Part shown: positions 24,801-36,811 of the stretch, in pieces
Layout of the letters: every line of letters starts with the position of its first letter
Position numbering within the stretch: the stretch's first letter is position 1
Source: Typhlomys cinereus
Lineage: Eukaryota > Chordata > Mammalia > Rodentia > Platacanthomyidae
NCBI GenBank assembly: GCA_023101885.1
Contig: JALPQD010000215.1
Location: forward strand, 1,302,001-1,366,000
Length of the DNA stretch: 64,000 nucleotides
Direction of reading: 5' to 3'
Program-made: the position numbers and the translations under genes
Notes under the pieces: model-generated
Databases searched by the model: none
Told to the model about the DNA's origin: nothing
The model's input: only the letters and a program-made list of their open reading frames with translations

Positions 24801-26284
24801 AAAGGAGGGGTGGAATGCGTGTGTGAGAAGCGGCTATTAATTTCCTGATATCGACTCTCTGGCGGGGAAGAGCATGGAGCCGTCAGCATGAAGCACCTCT
24901 GCAGAATGTAAAAGGCGGCCGCTTGGACGGGGAAAGGGTACCAATTGCAGTATGCGTCAAACAGACCATCGCTCAATGAAGTCACTTAGCTATTCAAAAC
25001 ATGTTCAGCCATCACTCAACCGTTTGCACCAAGAATGTTGGGAGGGGGTACAGGATGCGCGAGCTCCTTCCCAGACGTGACCGCGCTTGGCTCGGTGTGG
25101 GTTAGACCCCTGGGGCCATGTCAGTTTCCACCCTCTCCCCCATCTGCTGGCCTCGAGTCCCTGCACCACCTTCCCATGTCGAGCTCAAACACTCCTGCAG
25201 TGCCCACTTCCCGACACTGCCTCAAACGGCCTCCCGTCTGGTTCACAGCAGAGGGAAACGCATACCAGTTTCTCGGTCCACATGGGGACATATGCCAGCC
25301 TTTCTACAGGCGGCTTGGGCTCACAGACAGATATATAGCTGTGCAGATTTGGTCCCTCCTATTAAAGCCAGTGGCTAAATGCAGCTTGTATGACCTGCAG
25401 AGCCCCCCCCCCCGCTTCCTGTGTTTATTAATGTGTCCCAGAAGCACATGCCTGGTCTGCCAGCTTCTACACCGCATGGGGCCCCGTGGCCGTCAGCACA
25501 CGTACACATGCCTTAACAACCCTGCAGGATCAAGGCCGGCAATCTGACACCCTCGCCCCACGGCTCCCCCATGCTCCCCCATGCTCCCCTCAACCTCCCG
25601 GTGCCCTGGCCTTCCTCCTTGCCGGCCTGCCTACACAATGCTGACTCTACTCCCTTCTGGGTAGCAGACATGTCACTCTATGTGCAAACGAGTCGGCGCG
25701 CAGCCTAGCCCGCAAGTGACTGCTGTTTATTAGAACTTGGGCTTGTTTCCTGTGAGAGACGCATGTATTTTTAGACTTTGTAAACGTTAACACGCACACA
25801 CATACACACAAGTCCGTCACCTCGAATGAGCTGTGGGCTCACAAGATATTACAGAACACTCTGTCACTCAGTTTGCGATCCTGGGATAATTAGGATTTAC
25901 CAGATAAGCATTCTTCGAAACCACAGATTTTTTTTTTCTTTCCAAAGGAAATTTACTGATGATAATGAGTCTGGAACTTTTGGGGAGTAAGGGGAAGAAG
26001 AAGGAATTCTTCACCAGCCAGAGGACCAGGATGGGAAGCGATTCTTTTCCCTCCTCATAGGTGGCAATGCCAAATCCAAAGGCAAATCCTAATGACTCCC
26101 AGGCAGTCAGAGCCCATCTGACTTTTAAAAGACTGTCTCTTGTTGTTTTCATATCACAGAGCATTCCAATGAAGAGGTGGGGGGGGGAGGCTAGCGAGTA
26201 GAGAGTGTGTTTTGCTTAGCGATTTCTTTCCTCTGAAACTAACCCAACCAACCTTGATCTGCGGCACGGCGACGAGACACGGGA
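21870..26284. other. intronic unique sequence leading to exon 1
   Basis: No SINE was recognised in over 4 kb, unlike most of the window. It includes a CT-rich microsatellite (22466-22515), a T run at 24785-24799, and AT-rich stretches at about 24480-24760 and 25720-25960. No coding frame was recognised. The lack of insertions and the position next to exon 1 suggest regulatory content, not shown. Confidence 0.5.
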
Positions 26285-26395
26285 GGGAGTGAAGTGGGAA
26301 AATGGAGGAACGCGGAGGGGACTTATTTGGAGGCGGGTGGGGAGGGGGAGTGGAGGGGAGGAGCGGCGCAGGGGAAGGGGGGGCGGAGGTGGGCA
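26285..26395 (+). repeat. G-rich tract just inside CACNG2 intron 1
   Basis: The plus strand (template for CACNG2) has many runs of three or more G within about 110 bases, including GGGTGGGGAGGGGGAG and a later run of seven G. It has G-quadruplex potential close to the 5' splice site. Confidence 0.65.
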
Positions 26396-27050
<655 letters not shown>

Positions 27051-27298
27051 TCATGGTCGGGACCTAGACAGTTAGAGACGGCGAGAGCCGAGCAGCAGCC
27101 GCGGCAGCAGCAACCTCCGCTCTTCGTTCTCGGCTCTGCGGCCTGCGCCATGAAAATCCGTGGCTTCGCCAGTTCTCTTCCTTTGGGGGGGTTCTCGGCA
27201 GCTTTCCGTCTTTTTCAGACCCGACTGCCCAGTCCTCTGCAGGCCCGGGAGCTCAGCTGCACAGGTGCGGGGGTCTCGCCTCCCATCGTGGAGCCCCG

Positions 27299-27363
27299 GG
27301 CGGCGGCGGCGGCGGCGGCGGCGAACCGGCGGGCGCGGCGGCGGCGGCGGCGGCGGCGGCGGC
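27299..27363. repeat. CGG trinucleotide repeats in the CACNG2 CpG island
   Basis: Two short CGG/GCG runs, of about seven and nine units, are separated by a short interruption near 27322-27336. On the transcribed minus strand they read as CCG repeats. They sit in the presumed 5' UTR or core promoter. Confidence 0.8.
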
Positions 27364-27612
27364 AGGACGAGCAGCCGCGGCGGTTATTGTTGTTGGCGGC
27401 CCGGGGAGTGTCGGCGAAGTGGGGGAGGGAGGGGGTTTCTCCCGGAGGATCGAGGCGGGGATCCCTCCCCCTATCCGCAAAGCTCCTGGAAGCGAGCGAG
27501 CGGCGGGCGAGCGGCGCGCGAGCCGGCGTCTTGCGGCAGCCAGGCCCGCCCGCCTCCCCCGCTCGCGGCCGCGCGGCCCCGGCCAGGCGCTCCCAGCTCA
27601 CTGCATCGCCGT

Positions 27613-27633
27613 GGTGCTGAACCGGACAGCTCC
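27613..27633. promoter_or_regulatory. paired REST/RE1 half-sites in rearranged orientation
   Basis: The plus strand reads GGTGCTGAA at 27613-27621, the reverse complement of the RE1 left half TTCAGCACC. Two bases later comes GGACAGCTCC (27624-27633), a close match to the RE1 right half. In a canonical RE1 both halves lie on the same strand; here they are opposed. CACNG2 is neuron-enriched, so REST control is plausible, but binding is not shown. Confidence 0.4.
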
Positions 27634-27825
27634 CCCGCGCCGCGCGCTCGGCTCGCTGCGGCCGGCCGGGACGGGGGGCGCGGGCCGCGGGCCTCCTCCG
27701 GGCCCCTGCCCCGGGGCGGCCAGGCCGGTCGCGGGGCTGCCTCCTCTTCGCGGTCCCGGAACCAGCACCGTCCGGGACGCCCGGAGCTCGGAGGCAGGCG
27801 TCGCTGGCGATCGCTCGCTGCGCGC

Positions 27826-27892
27826 TCTCTCCCTCTCCCTCTCGCTCGCTCGCTCTCTCACTCTCTCTCTCCTTCCCTCCCCCCTTGGTGTT
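27826..27892. repeat. CT-rich (GAGA-type) tract at the upstream edge of the CpG island
   Basis: An almost pure pyrimidine run on the plus strand, built of CTCTC, CTCG and CCTTCC units, borders the CpG island. Such GAGA tracts are common near neuronal promoters. No protein binding is inferred beyond that. Confidence 0.7.
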
Positions 27893-30300
27893 TCTTCCAG
27901 CTCAGCCTCCTCATTCCATCTCTACGTGCCCAGAGCTTCAAATACAACCCTCCTATCGCAGTCAGACGGCCACAAAACTTCCCCCCGAGCCGTTTCTCTG
28001 CCTGGAAGAGGTGGACATAGAGCCTGGCTGGGTAATTACCAACACGGGTGTCTGTGTGCGCTGTTTTTCCCATCGTGGCTTCCACTTTTGGGGGAGGGGG
28101 GTGTTTTTATTTTATTGGCTGGGTAGATGTCTCCCCCCTCCCCTTTATACCCCTCTCTTTGTTTCTTTCTGGTTCACAGGGGGTGTGTGTGGCTCTCTGT
28201 AGTTTTCCGTGGAATTCCAAATCTTGCTCCAGAAACAGACATTTTGGAAACATTATTCATAGGAAAGGGTGCGAACGGGTGGCTAGTAACTGGGGCTAGG
28301 GCCATGACATTCATCTCAAGGATAAACACGGAGCAGAGGAAGGGGGTGAGGCGTGAATCTTTCCAAGTTTTCGCTATCGTTCATAAATGAGATTGGAAGA
28401 GATTTTTTTAATCTCCCAGCTCTGGCAGGGAAACACAAGAGCCCCCCTTTGCTCAGCTGAGCCGTGAGGCTGAGCTCATTCTTAGAGCACCTCTCCATGT
28501 CCCTGTGCAACTTTTCCTGATCGTGGCTCTGGAAACCCAAATACATGGATACCTCCACTATGAGTGATATGTGTCTTCTCGATCAGTTTCAGAGTTGAGT
28601 GCAAGGGAGCAGAGTGCATGAAGTAGGCTGTGCGGCACATCGTCCCTTTGGGGGTGGGTCCTTGGAGGAGGGCTTCAGTTTCATGAAATGGTTCTTTCCT
28701 TCCTCCTTCCCTTGTAGTCTCGAGATCATTTGGTTAATAATTTCTGATAATTTCTCAGCCATCTGAACACTATGAAAGTAGCGGAGAAGATGGTGGAAGT
28801 AGAAACATCTCTTGGGGGTAAAGCCCAGCCCTGACTCTTCCCGGAAACTTCCAAGTTGTAGAGAAAACTACTTGTTTCTCTACCCTGAGCAAAACTTCCT
28901 CTCTCTCCTACCCTCTGCTCCCTCCTCAGGCTGGAAGGATTTCTAAGGGTCCTTGGATCTCTTGGTGCAGGCAGGAGAGCCCGGTGTCCAGAGAGCAGGA
29001 CTCTCTGCTCTGTGGCTTCTGCTGAGGCCCGTAGGGGATGACTAGAGCTGAGCTTGCAGGCAGGAGGGTTTCTCCACCTGGGTGGGCAGAGATAAGGATG
29101 GGGAGGCAAGAGAGGCTGGTCTGCTGATCTCTGGAGCAATTCAGCAGTGCCTCGGGTGGGCTGTCTTCCTTGATGCTATCCTCGAGGTTAAATGGAAGAG
29201 ACAGCTAGGTGCCAAGGCGTCTGAGATCACCTAAGCCTTTTAATGGACTGTGGAGAGAAGCCTGGGTGTCCTCGCCTGCGCCTGAGAGGTTTGCCTTCAC
29301 CGATGCCTATCACCTTGGTTGTCTTTGAACTTTCCAAGAGGAGGTCCCTTCAGACTGGAGACGGGAGACACCTCTTCCCATGTCCCTTTTAACACTCGAG
29401 ACTTTTGCTCAGAAGGTGCCAATGGCAGAAGCTCGGAAGCCTGTGTCTGCCCGAGGAATCTGCTAACCTCTGAGGCGCGGGCTGCGGCTGCAGCTTTAGC
29501 TGCATCTGATTAATCTGGCCAGATCATCATGGAGAAGAGGATGGGGTGGGGGAGGAAGGTACACCGTCTTCACAGAAACGGCAGAGGCTTCGGTGCGCTG
29601 CACAGGCCGGGTGACCAAGCTCGCTCTGCAACTTGGCAGTGGCCGCCCTCTGCCCCAGCTGACTTCCCAGAGCCTCGGTTTTGGCCAGTGGAAAACGGGC
29701 ACCTCGATACCTGCTCACTCACCCCTTGATGAAACTTTCCAGTGACTCACTGCTGCTTAGACCTTGGTCTCCATACTAATCTCACTTCATTGGGAACTCG
29801 ACACCCCCTCTCTGCCTCACGAGCCCCCGAGGACAGGAGATGAGGAGCTGCTCTTGTAACCGTAATGTCTTGGAGATTTAGTAATGTAGGATGCGTGGTA
29901 AGCAATGGCTGGGACACTGACGACCGCATATGGTAGAAGATAGGCAGAGGGTCTGTCACATAGGAAGCACCCAGGGACAGGGGTGGCCGTCATTTCTTCT
30001 ACCCCCCCTTGGATAGCCAGAGTGACCTCCAGCTAGCTGTGCCTTCTATGTACCTCTGAGCTCTGCCCTGTCCCTTCCCAAATGAGCTCTATGCTATAGG
30101 GTCTCCCTGCAGACCGGGTAAGTCCGTCGGGGAAGCGCTGGCCCAGGCTGTCCCATTAGCTGCCCAGGACACACCAGGAACAAGTGCTCAGTAGCTGCTG
30201 AATGGGCGGCGAGGGGAGCAGCTTTGTGAGTCCCTGGTTTGTGACTTGGGAAGGGCTTAGAGGAAATTAGCTGAAATGCCACAGGCCTATTTTGAGCTGC
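27893..30300. other. 5' flank of CACNG2, unique sequence
   Basis: No repeat or gene was recognised. Frames at 27160-28020 and 27419-28126 on the plus strand come from the GC-rich island and are not convincing. Confidence 0.5.
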
Positions 30301-30309
30301 CTCTTTTGA

Positions 30310-30430
30310 TGGAGTGGAAATAACATGGGATTTGGGGCACAGCAGACCTGGTCCTGGAAATGGCACAAGGCTGCTGTTTCCCTGTGGTTTGACCTTGGAA
30401 AGTTGCTTAACCTCCCTTCATGACTCGAAG
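30310..30430 (+). mobile_element. MIR-like fragment
   Basis: Contains GACCTGGTCCTGGAAATGGC and GACCTTGGAAAGTTGCTTAACC, matching the MIR 'gaccttgggcaagt..cttaacc' region. Confidence 0.55.
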
Positions 30431-30509
30431 AAGACTGTGAGTAAGAGTGGTCGGCGGCATGGCCCATTACTAGCAACGACACTGAGGGGCGCTAAACCCC
30501 ACAAGAAGG

Positions 30510-30620
30510 CTGTGAGGTACATATTATCATCATCACTCCCATTTTGCAGATGCCGAAACTAAGTCACACGGGGCTGGGATAATAAGGTTGTGTGCTGAGG
30601 GAGTGGCAGAGACCAGAGCT
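30510..30620 (+). mobile_element. MIR-like fragment
   Basis: Contains CATCACTCCCATTTTGCAGA, then GCCGAAACTAAGTCACACGG, the MIR 3' core. With the 30310 fragment it may be parts of one element split by a short gap. Confidence 0.6.
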
Positions 30621-30679
30621 CAGCTGTCTGCCTGGACCCAATCTGAGTTTGCTTTCCTTTCCTTTTCCATCTTCACGTG

Positions 30680-31018
30680 AACATGCATGCATGCGCTGTT
30701 TGTATGTGTCTGCATATTCACATGCATGTGGGTGTACGGTGAGTGTGGGGGCCCAAGGCTGATGTCAGGAATATCTGGAATCATCCTCAGTTGTTCGTCC
30801 ACCTCATTCTTTTGAGGCAGGGTGTCTCGTGGAACCCAGAGCTCTTTGATGGGCTGGTCTTGCTGGCCAGCTTTCTCTGAGGATTCCCAGGCTCTGCCTT
30901 CCAAGGCTGGAACCACGGATGGGTCGGCCACTCCTCCTACCTGACATTAAGCTCTAGGGGGATCGGAATCCCTGTTCCCAGCAGGCGCCTTAGCCACTGT
31001 GCCATCTCTCCATCCCCT
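30680..31018 (-). mobile_element. long-form B2-like SINE (retains B3-like middle)
   Basis: Contains GGGGGCCCAAGGCTGATGTC, a middle segment TTTTGAGGCAGGGTGTCTCG ... CTTGCTGGCCAGC, GATTCCCAGGCTCTGCCTTC and a degraded head ending GCCATCTCTCCATCCC. Confidence 0.8.
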
Positions 31019-31149
31019 ACCTCAGAGTTTTCTGGGGAAAGGCCTTTCACCAAGGCTCTTGGCATGTGGGCCACAGATGTACAGATGTTTATGAAATGAC
31101 TTCATGGTGCCAGGCATGTTCACACGAATGCCAGGCTTAGCTGTCTGGC

Positions 31150-31290
31150 AAGCAAACACATCCTTATATTCCTATAGGCGAGGAAACCCAGGCTCAGAAA
31201 GGTCATATCCCAAGTCCAAGGTCGTCTCTCCAGTGGGACAGCCCAGATCCAAGCACTTTGGATGGTTTCAGGTGCTGCAATCAAGTCCAG
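31150..31290 (+). mobile_element. MIR-like fragment
   Basis: Contains GGCGAGGAAACCCAGGCTCA, GAAAGGTCATATCCCAAG and CAGCCCAGATCCAAGCACTT, a recognisable MIR core. Confidence 0.6.
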
Positions 31291-31399
31291 AGGTGATTCA
31301 TTCCTTGATCATTCAGACTGGAACATATAGTATGTATCAGGTACTGTGTTGGTTTCTGGTGAGCAGGAGAGTCCCTGGGGGCCACATTAAGGTGGCTTG

Positions 31400-31535
31400 A
31401 GCCAGGTCCCGCAGCACATGCCTGTAATTCCAACATGTGAGAGGAAGGGGCAGGAGGATTGCCTGGAGTCTGAGGTTAGCCCAATCTGTACAACCAGACA
31501 GACCCAGGGCATTCAGAACGGGGGGGGGGTACAAG
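31400..31535 (+). mobile_element. B1 SINE
   Basis: Contains CAGCACATGCCTGTAATTCC, GGGGCAGGAGGATTGCCTGG and CAACCAGACAGACCCAG. Followed by a G run. Confidence 0.8.
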
Positions 31536-32424
31536 GAAGAAGGACTTCAACAAAGATGGGGGCACATGGGCACAGAGAAGAGAGCAAATATTAGGCTGGA
31601 AGAAAGGCCTGTGCGGAGGTTCACATGTGAGAAGAGATGTTCGTGGTGGCTGATGTTAAGACAATGATGGGATTCTTCAGGCTCGGCACCTGGATGCCTT
31701 GGAGAACAAGCCGAGTGAAGACCTGACCTGGAGGGGCTGGCGTGGGAACCGAGCTCAGGCAGGAGACAGCCAGGCAGCTGGGGCTGGTCTCTAAGCCAGT
31801 GAACTGGGGCGGCTGGAGCCACGTGGGGCGTTTGTGGGAGAAGCCAGTGAGCTCTTGTGTCCGTGTTCAGATGGGCAAGAGCGAGGAAGGAGCAGGCGTG
31901 GGGGAGGGGCGTACGGGCAGCTGGAAGCCCAGTACCGTGTCCATCATGAAATGGGTCGCCACGTTCTAACGCCCCTTTCGTCCAGGTTTCTCTCTCTTCT
32001 CTGCCTGCCGATTAATTAATTAGGAATGCAAACCACTCATCTGATTAGCATCGAGTCCCGCTAGAACGAAAACCTCGCAAGGCCAGAGATTTGGGGTTGC
32101 TTTGTTCATGCTGTATTCCAGCATAGCACAAAGCCCGGCACACAGTGGACGTGCCGTGGGAACGAGGTCTGCTCCTGATAGAAAAGTCTAAGCACATTCT
32201 TTCTCTCTGCCAGGCCTTACACCGAGGGCTGGATATACAGATGAGATGAAAATATGAAAATGGCCGGTAGACGGCTAAATCCAGGACACTGTGGCCAACA
32301 CGAGAGCTCTGCGTGACTGGCACTCCTGCTCCCCGTTCCTGCAGTTCTAGGACGCTGCTCCCCATGTTTGGAATTGCTGGTTGATACTCTGAAGCTGTTG
32401 GCAGAGAGTAAGTTAGCAACATGT

Positions 32425-32490
32425 TTTTAAAAATATTTACCTATTAGAGGGTGAGCAGAGAGAAAGAATGTGTGTGTGTGTGTGTGTGTG

Positions 32491-32532
<42 letters not shown>

Positions 32533-32620
32533 CAGAACATGCACACACACTTTGATGCATGGCTGGAGGTCAAAGGACAACATTCAGAAGTCAGTTCTCT
32601 CTTCCACCGTGTGGTAGAGG
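32425..32620 (-). mobile_element. truncated tRNA-derived SINE with TG/GA microsatellite
   Basis: Begins AAAATATTTACCTATTAGAG, has a TG then GA run (32469-32532), then GGAGGTCAAAGGACAACATTC and TCTCTTCCACCGTGTGG. The head is missing. Confidence 0.65.
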
Positions 32621-32624
32621 GAGG

Positions 32625-35600
32625 GGAGGCATTCCAAGCACAGTCACTGGCCCACTATGGAAAGGATGGGGCAGTAGGAGAACCGTGGGGTTCCAGGGAT
32701 GCGTGGGCCTTAGTGTCCTTGCCCGAGAGAGGTGATAGAGGAGGCTGCGGGCCAGCGGCACCCGGAGTCCAGCAATGCAGTAGTTGGACCCCTCTGGACT
32801 CAGCCTTCACCTGTGAATGTGGGAATGGGCCTGATGTCCGCCAGCCGCTCTGGGCAGCAGAGGCCTGTTTTGTGTCATGGGCACCCGCTGCAGCCTGGAT
32901 CTCTCGTGCTTCTGATCTGAAGTTTCTCCCGCCCACCCGCCTTCTCTGGATGTTGTGGAACCTTTGTCTTGTTCACTGCAGAAGCCCTAGTGTCTGGAAA
33001 GTGCCAGAACATGGAGGTGCTGGGCGAATGGTTTCTGGAGACACGGAATGAATTGTGATTGTTGGAAGCAACCAAACAGAGGGAGTGATGGGGGCATCTG
33101 GAAGAGAGGAGAAGGGTCTGACCTTGGCCACTGGGCAGGGGTGGGGGGCGGGGCAGCTGGCAAAGGTGCCATCCATGGGTCTTTCAAGGCAGAGAGGCCC
33201 AAATAGAGAGAGTAGCTGGCAAGAAGGAGGCTGGAAGAAGGGGAGCTTTACTCCCCAGAAAGTCTCAAGTGTCTACAGCATGGGGTTGGGGTGGGGGGGT
33301 GACAGGGCAGGCCACCCCGCTTGTATACTGTGACTGTGGTTATTTGGAGGCCGCAGACAGCAGGAAACAGAGCTGTGGAGTATCCCGGGCATGGGTTCCT
33401 GGGGGGGGGTACTTTCCCCACTGGGCACTGCCACCCCCAGGCAGAGCGGTGAATCACAGCCTACTAGAGCTTGTAGGGGATTCCCCAGAGCTGAGCTGGG
33501 CCCCCAGAACCCAAATGGAAAAATCAATGGAAGTTACATAGGATGAAGCCTTAAAGCCAAAGGGCTCGAGAAGGGGCAGGGGCCAGCAAGGAGACAGGGA
33601 GGGCAGCTAGAGCAATGGTGGGGAGGAGACACATGGGAAGATTCTGGGGAGGCAGGTGTAGGGAGGGGGGAGTGACCAGGCTCAGCCACCTACCTCGCAG
33701 ACTCTCTCCCTCTTTCTCCAGCCAAGCTGGTGTCTCTGCATCTCATGCAGCAGACACAGGGCCTTTGCATCTCTGGCAGCTGTTTTTTCCCTCACTTCCA
33801 CAAGTGACTTCTCAGAGACCCACCACCCAGTTAAAGCTGGCTCATCGTCCCCGACTCCCCCTGGGCCCTTGCCTCCCACAGTTATGGTATAAGGGCAGGG
33901 CTGTGTTGTTTGCTTTTATCGCCTCTGCCTTTCACATCGTGTTTGGCACCTAGTAGGCGTTCAACTGCCACACATAGATCACATGATCTGAGGATGGGAA
34001 ATGAAGGAAGGGGTCACATCTTGCTAGGTACCCTAGGGCACAGCTGGAGCTTGACACCAGGAAACTATGAGGAGACTTCAGGAGAAGCTGCCGGGGTCTC
34101 CAAGAGGATGGGGGCGTGGGCACCCGGAGGACACAGAACCTACAAGATGGCCGGGAGGGAGGAAAGGAGGGGGACCTTTACCGGATCTAGAAGGAGACAT
34201 GTGGCTGACCTCAGGATCAGGGTGCCTCCTCGCAGCGTGACCCTAGCCGGGTGACAGCAGTCGGCTCTTTTGAGAAGTGGGGCAGCACCGCTTGCCTCGA
34301 GGCGCCGTTCTGATAATTAAATAAAAGAACATCGTCGCGCGAACTTCCAGTCCTCCTCCACAGTAAGCCCTAAGTCAATATTAGCTGCATGCGGGGCTCC
34401 TATTGGCTGGATGTGCTTCTGGCTAAAATACAGAAAGCGTGAAGATGTGAGCCCACTCGGGAGCCACAGTCTGTCACTCAGCGTCTTGCTGCGGGTAGTA
34501 GCAGAGTGAGGGGAGGAGGGAGGCGTGGGGAGTATACCCCAGAGGGCAGGAAACGCCCCTCCACCCCACCCTCCCCAGGAGTTGGCAGCGACAGCCCAGC
34601 CGCAAAGGGTGAGTGAATGACGAGGAAGACGCGGGGCCCCGGCAGAGTTTCTAGGCAGAGAGGGCTTTTATGAGACACAAAAGTTGTTTGAGCGCAGAGA
34701 TTGGCAGCGGTTTGCCTTCTGGCAGACCGGCCCAGAGGCGGACGCTGAGCCTGGACCACACAGCAGGCTGGTCAATTGCAAGCCCAAGTGCGTGGGGAGC
34801 ATATGGGAGCTGCAGATGATTCCCTTTCACCAGCCAACATTCTGGGAGGAAACTGGTGGAGGCGGGAAGGGGAAGTGAGGATAAGTCGGGGAGGTCTTGA
34901 AGTCAGCTTGGCGCCAGCTCTGGAGACCACCACAAGGAGGAACGGAACTCAGCGTGCGGCTGGCAAGAGCCAAAGGGGACCCGCAGAGCGCTGAGTGAGG
35001 TCCGCGGGGCCGGGCGACAGGGCAGGGCAGGTTTCCTAGAGGCGACTTCTGGGCTGCTTCCTTCTCCCGTCAGCCTCGGGGGAGTGGGGCTTCTGGACCC
35101 TGAAGGCTTTTGAAGGCATCTGGGGAATCTACAGCTCAGGGGGGTCCAAGGCTGGCAGAGCTCCTCCTCTGGGCTTGGGGGCCAGTGAACGAGGCGCTGG
35201 CACTACAGTGAGATACAGACCCAAAGGCCAGCGTGTGGGAGGCCTGGCACGTTGCTCATCTGCTGGGAGTATGAGTGGAATGGGGGTGCTAGCAATCCTA
35301 GCTCCCAGCTTCCTTCCAGCCATTGGAGCCTGGGGAGAGTGGAGACGGTGGAGTCGGGAGGCTCTGGAATGCTTGCTCCTCAAGGTCAAGAGAGCAGATG
35401 AAGAATCGCCCTGGAGGTTGAGGCTTACCTGGAGGCGGGGCTGGGAGGGGTTTGAGGAGAAGAGACCCGCCCAGACCGTGGGGAGCACCATCCCACCATC
35501 CTGGGGGGGGAAGAGGAGGGAGCAGAACAGCATAAAAGAGGAAACAGAGAAAGCCTGTGGAGGGCGAGCGGCCTCTTTCTCCACTCAGTGGCTGACTCAG

Positions 35601-35739
35601 TGGCTGGCACCATGTGAACAAGCAGTCGCTTCCTTGCTGCTGCCACAGGTGGAGCCGCTGCTGCCACCTGGCCTTCCTGCCAGAGATGCAGAAATGGCTC
35701 TGACCTGTGAACCAAGGCCAGCCATGGTGATGAGAAAGT
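32625..35739. other. flanking sequence with nothing recognised; AT-rich block near 34290-34450
   Basis: Moderately GC-rich unique sequence. Open frames lack domains. The block at 34300-34450 (TTCTGATAATTAAATAAAAG, then GTCAATATTAGCTGCATGC) looks like possible conserved noncoding sequence. Confidence 0.45.
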
Positions 35740-35755
35740 AAGAATGGGGGCTCTG

Positions 35756-36046
35756 GGGGCTGGAGAGGTGGCTCAGGGGTTAAGCTTCTGCCTTGCAGGC
35801 GGAAGGTCCCGAGTTCGGATTCTAGACCGCACGTATAGACGCCAGGCGGAAGCAGGGGCGGCCTGCGTTTCTGGTCCTGGTAGGGCGGAGCCTGTGAATC
35901 CTGGGGCAGAGTAAACAAGGAGAAGGTGGAGGCGTCCATGGTGGTTCCCGAATTTGCCCGTGGTTCTACACATACATGCACACACATACATACACACACG
36001 CACATACATGCACAAGTGAATAAATAATTAAAAAAATTAAAAAAAA
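35756..36046 (+). mobile_element. young B2-like SINE copy 3 with target-site duplication
   Basis: Full-length: head GGGGGCTGGAGAGGTGGCTC, B box GAGTTCGGATTCT, body, short CA/CATA tail, then an A-rich end. Flanked by AAGAATGGGGGCTCTG (35740-35755) and AAGAACGGGGGCTGTG (36047-36062), 14 of 16 identical. Confidence 0.94.
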
Positions 36047-36395
36047 AAGAACGGGGGCTGTGAGGTGGAGGCTCCAAGGCTCCGTGGGGGAGGCTCCGTG
36101 GGGAAGGCCTGAAGTGGAGGCCCACGGCGTAGAAGGGCGGGTGTCTGGGCCTCTCCTGGCGTGTTTTCATCCCCAAAGTTTCTGTCTCAGGCACATGGGT
36201 GCCCTGGCTCCGCATGGCACAGGTCATGGAGTGTTCAGAGCGCCGGTGAGGCCGGGCTAGAACCTGATCCTCTGAGCTGGCGATGGAGCAGCTGAGGCCT
36301 GTGGGCCCTAGGGTTGAAACAGCTCCCTCTGCAGTGACCCCTAGAACCCCAAATCCCTCCCTCCCTCCTGTGGTGTCGGCCAGGCCCAGGGTGTG

Positions 36396-36402
36396 TGTGA
36401 CA

Positions 36403-36439
<37 letters not shown>

Positions 36440-36544
36440 TTGGTGTGTGTGTGTGAATATGTGAATGTGTGTGTATGTGTAAGTTGGTATGTGTGAGTGT
36501 ATGTGAGTATATGAGTGTATGTGTGTGTGAGTGTGTATGTGTGT
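36396..36544. repeat. TG/AG-rich low-complexity region leading into the higher-order array
   Basis: A TG run, a GA run at about 36421-36439 and irregular TGTGAATATG-type units. Confidence 0.85.
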
Positions 36545-36811
36545 TGGTGTGTATGTGTGTGTGAGTGTGTGTGTGTGGTGTGTATGTGTGTGTGAGTGTG
36601 TGTGTGTGTTGGTGTGTATGTGTGTGTGTGTTGGTGTGTATGTGTGTGTGAGTGTGTGTGTGTGTTGGTGTGTATGTGTGTGTGAGTGTGTGTGTGTGTT
36701 GGTGTGTATGTGTGTGTGTGTTGGTGTGTATGTGTGTGTGAGTGTGTGTGTGTGTTGGTGTGTATGTGTGTGTGAGTGTGTGTGTGTGTTGGTGTATATG
36801 TGTGTGTGTGT
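36544..36811. repeat. TG minisatellite with 90-bp higher-order period
   Basis: Units all begin TTGGTGTGTATGTGTGTGTG and come in two lengths, 22 and 34 bases. From 36609 the order is 22-34-34-22-34-34-22, so the pattern repeats exactly every 90 bases (36609, 36699, 36789). Confidence 0.9.

Noticed and set aside
27160..28020. 286-codon plus-strand open frame across the CpG island
   Set aside because: Its Arg/Pro/Gly-rich composition comes from GC-rich and CGG-repeat DNA. It has no domain, no good start evidence, and overlaps the CACNG2 promoter on the opposite strand.
35298..36227. 309-codon minus-strand frame
   Set aside because: Much of it translates the SINE at 35756-36046 in reverse, and the rest has no recognisable domain.
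36396..36811. Possible CRISPR-like or coding repeat because of regular spacing
   Set aside because: This is mammalian DNA and the units are TG-derived without unique spacers; it is a minisatellite.
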